Below, piece after piece: positions 14,249-15,893 of a DNA stretch of 15,893 nt. The DNA comes from Scatosoma sp045652965. Lineage in GTDB: Bacteria; Bacillota; Clostridia; Christensenellales; Borkfalkiaceae. The position numbers and the translations under genes are program-made. Each line of letters begins with the position of its first letter. The first letter of the stretch is position 1. The notes under the pieces are model-generated. The model was not told the DNA's origin. It did not search any database and saw nothing but the letters and a program-made list of their open reading frames with translations. The stretch is from assembly GCA_045652965.1 (NCBI GenBank), contig JAZOLI010000119.1:1-15893 (forward strand), written 5' to 3'.

Positions 14249-14284
14249 AAAAAGGGCTTTCCGTTATCACGGAAAACCCTTTTT
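14249..14284 (-). terminator. Intrinsic terminator of proS
   Basis: A long stem (14249-14264 with 14269-14284, one mismatch or wobble, TATC/GATA loop) lies 13 nt past the proS stop. On the minus strand the 3' arm ends in CCCTTTTT followed by CGTT, giving a short T-run. It separates proS from the promoter of the next unit. The A-rich 5' flank makes it roughly symmetric, but no plus-strand gene runs into it. Confidence 0.85.
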
Positions 14285-14297
14285 ATATCCATTTTTA

Positions 14298-15728
14298 TCA
14301 ATATGCTCTCGCGAACACGATCACGTGCTTTGCTTCCTTGCCGCAAATCGCACATTTTTCCGCACTTTCGCCTTCTGCATACACGCGAGCCGTTGCCGCC
14401 GTTTCTTCTTTCACCTTATCTTCGCATTCGCGACAACCACACCAACCCGCTTTCACGAAGTTGCCTGCTTCCACGCCTGCAAGAATTTCTTTCATATCGT
14501 TCGCGTAAACGATTCGGCTATCTCTGCGCTTTCTTGCGTTCTCAAGCATATCCTTTTGCACGGTTGCAAGAAGCTGTTTCACGCTCTTTGCCGCATTTTC
14601 CAAAGGCAGCTCCATCTTTTCAAACGTATCACGGCGAGCGCAAAGCATTTTTCCTGCTTCTATATCGCGAGGGCCAAGTTCGATGCGCACGGGCACACCT
14701 TTCATTTCCCATTCGTTGAATTTCCAACCAGGGCTGTTATCGCTGTTATCAAACGTCACTCGAATACCTGCCCCTTCCAATTCTGCTTTCAAAGCTTCGC
14801 AAGCTTCGACCACGCCACCCTTTCTTGCGGCAATAGGAACGATTACGCATTGCACGGGCGCAACCACGGGCGGAAGCACCAAGCCGCGTTCGTCGCCGTG
14901 CGTCATGATGATCGCGCCAATCAAACGCGTCGACACACCCCAAGACGTGGTGTACGCCGTTTGCAAAACGCCTTCCGTGCCAAGATATTGTATGTCAAAC
15001 GCTTTGGCAAAATTTTGACCCATGTAATGGGACGTGCCTGCTTGCAAGCTTTTGCCATCGTGCATCATTGCTTCCATCGTATAGGTTGCCACAGCACCTG
15101 CAAAGCGTTCTTTTTCCGTTTTTCTACCCGTTAACACGGGGATTGCAAGACAATTTTCGGCAAATTCTTTATAAACCGAAAGCATGCCGAGCGTTTCTTC
15201 TTCCGCTTCTTCCGCGCTAGCGTGAACGGTGTGCCCTTCTTGCCATAAAAACTCGCTCGTACGCAAGAATGGACGAGTTGTTTTTTCCCAACGCATAACG
15301 TTGCACCATTGATTTACTTTCAAAGGCAAATCACGATACGATTGCACCCATTTGGCGCACATCGTGCCGATAATCGTTTCCGACGTAGGACGAATTGCCA
15401 AAGGTTCGGCAAGTTCTTCGCCGCCTGCCACCGTCACAACGGCAACTTCGGGAGCAAACCCTTCCACGTGCTCTGCTTCCTTGGTAAAATAGCTCATGGG
15501 GATAAGCAAAGGGAAGTAAGCGTTTTCGACGCCACGCTTTTTAAAACGGGCGTTCATTTCATTTTGAATGTTTTCCCAAATCGCATAGCCATAAGGACGA
15601 ATAACCATCGTGCCCTTTACAGGACCATAATCTACGAGCTTGGTTTTAAGAACAACGTCGGTATACCATTTCGGGAAATCTTCTTCAATGTTTGCAATTT
15701 GTTCAACAAATTGATTTTCTTTTGCCAT
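14298..15728 (-). CDS. proS: Prolyl-tRNA synthetase, type 3 (archaeal/eukaryotic-like)
   Basis: Charges tRNA-Pro with proline; class II enzyme. It is 476 residues and lacks the roughly 180-residue insertion editing domain of the bacterial type, placing it in the ProS type 3 group found in many clostridia and in Thermus. Motifs are RPTSET (113-118), motif 2 around NVMRWE to RPFLRTSEFLWQEGH (143-166), and motif 3 in GDERGLVLPP (278-287). The C-terminal zinc site keeps C430, C435, C459 and C462, and the chain ends in Tyr as in this group. The ATG at 15728 follows AAGGTG at 6 nt; a GTG at 15737 lies within that site region and is rejected. It is probably monocistronic or follows the partial gene at the window edge. 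Confidence 0.96.
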   Translation of the reverse strand: MAKENQFVEQIANIEEDFPKWYTDVVLKTKLVDYGPVKGTMVIRPYGYAIWENIQNEMNARFKKRGVENAYFPLLIPMSYFTKEAEHVEGFAPEVAVVTVAGGEELAEPLAIRPTSETIIGTMCAKWVQSYRDLPLKVNQWCNVMRWEKTTRPFLRTSEFLWQEGHTVHASAEEAEEETLGMLSVYKEFAENCLAIPVLTGRKTEKERFAGAVATYTMEAMMHDGKSLQAGTSHYMGQNFAKAFDIQYLGTEGVLQTAYTTSWGVSTRLIGAIIMTHGDERGLVLPPVVAPVQCVIVPIAARKGGVVEACEALKAELEGAGIRVTFDNSDNSPGWKFNEWEMKGVPVRIELGPRDIEAGKMLCARRDTFEKMELPLENAAKSVKQLLATVQKDMLENARKRRDSRIVYANDMKEILAGVEAGNFVKAGWCGCRECEDKVKEETAATARVYAEGESAEKCAICGKEAKHVIVFARAY

Positions 15729-15788
15729 ATTTTTCACCTTTTCGATTTATGCGGCGAAGGGTTGCCCCTCCCCCCCCGTTTATTGTTT

Positions 15789-15893
15789 TCAATCTTTTCT
15801 TTTATAAGTTTGGAATTTTTTAAGCGAGAACACCTTGTCGCATACAGGACAACGATGATAAGGCGACACATCGCGAACTGCCAAAAATTTTCC
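15789..15893 (-). CDS. 3' end of an unidentified gene with a C-x2-C motif (partial)
   Basis: Thirty-four in-frame codons run in from the window edge and end in TGA at 15791-15789. The translation contains HRCPVCDKVFSLKKF followed by a basic tail TYKRKD. The C-P-x-C-x-K-V-F pattern looks like half of a zinc ribbon, and the codon pattern is protein-like. The rest of the gene is outside the window, so neither family nor length can be given. It lies 60 nt before proS on the same strand. Confidence 0.5.
   Translation of the reverse strand, partial: GKFLAVRDVSPYHRCPVCDKVFSLKKFQTYKRKD

Noticed and set aside
14325..15134. Long plus-strand open frame (269 codons) opposite proS
   Set aside because: It is fully antisense to a clear proS, has no ribosome site, and its translation is rich in F, H, R and C with no family pattern. 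It is a shadow of proS codon use.
15729..15788. T-box riboswitch before proS
   Set aside because: The gap to the upstream coding end is only about 60 nt, and no T-box consensus (AGGGTGGTACCGCG-like) is seen.

Overview
This window looks like chromosomal DNA from an uncultured, moderate-G+C member of the Bacillota, most likely class Clostridia. The evidence is gene content: an McsA-McsB-ClpC arginine-phosphorylation proteolysis module, an archaeal/eukaryotic-type (type 3) prolyl-tRNA synthetase, a type II dehydroquinase, a class II-like EPSP synthase, and a DUF3343 protein beside a cysteine desulfurase-like gene. Ribosome binding sites are strong and GGAGG-like. No rRNA, tRNA, CRISPR array or insertion sequence is visible. 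Almost everything is on the minus strand, so the transcriptional order runs from right to left.

Right part (15893 to 14249): the 3' end of an unidentified gene with a C-x2-C motif, then proS, which is closed by a strong hairpin terminator. Middle (14216 to 3444): a near-consensus, apparently leaderless promoter drives a membrane-anchored XRE-type regulator. It is followed without any visible terminator by mcsA, mcsB, clpC, aroC, aroB, aroA, aroE, aroQ, aroK and a short-chain dehydrogenase. Gaps are 5 to 26 nt, or the genes overlap. The ctsR gene that usually heads mcsA-mcsB-clpC is absent, and the XRE/membrane protein sits in its place. The aro genes cover shikimate pathway steps 2 to 7, from DAHP to chorismate. 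Only DAHP synthase is missing.

Left part (3431 to 1): a divergent pair of small unidentified proteins, then a plus-strand cysteine desulfurase-like gene that is full length but has one in-frame TAA at codon 84. A DUF3343 gene is divergent from it. Next come nth (endonuclease III), with its own promoter that also abuts the start codon, and two small, translationally coupled helical proteins. The Shine-Dalgarno of the first of these lies inside the nth terminator hairpin.

The points most worth a second look are the proteolysis-shikimate supraoperon led by a membrane XRE protein, the leaderless promoter geometry seen twice, the interrupted desulfurase, and the terminator that also holds the next gene's ribosome binding site.
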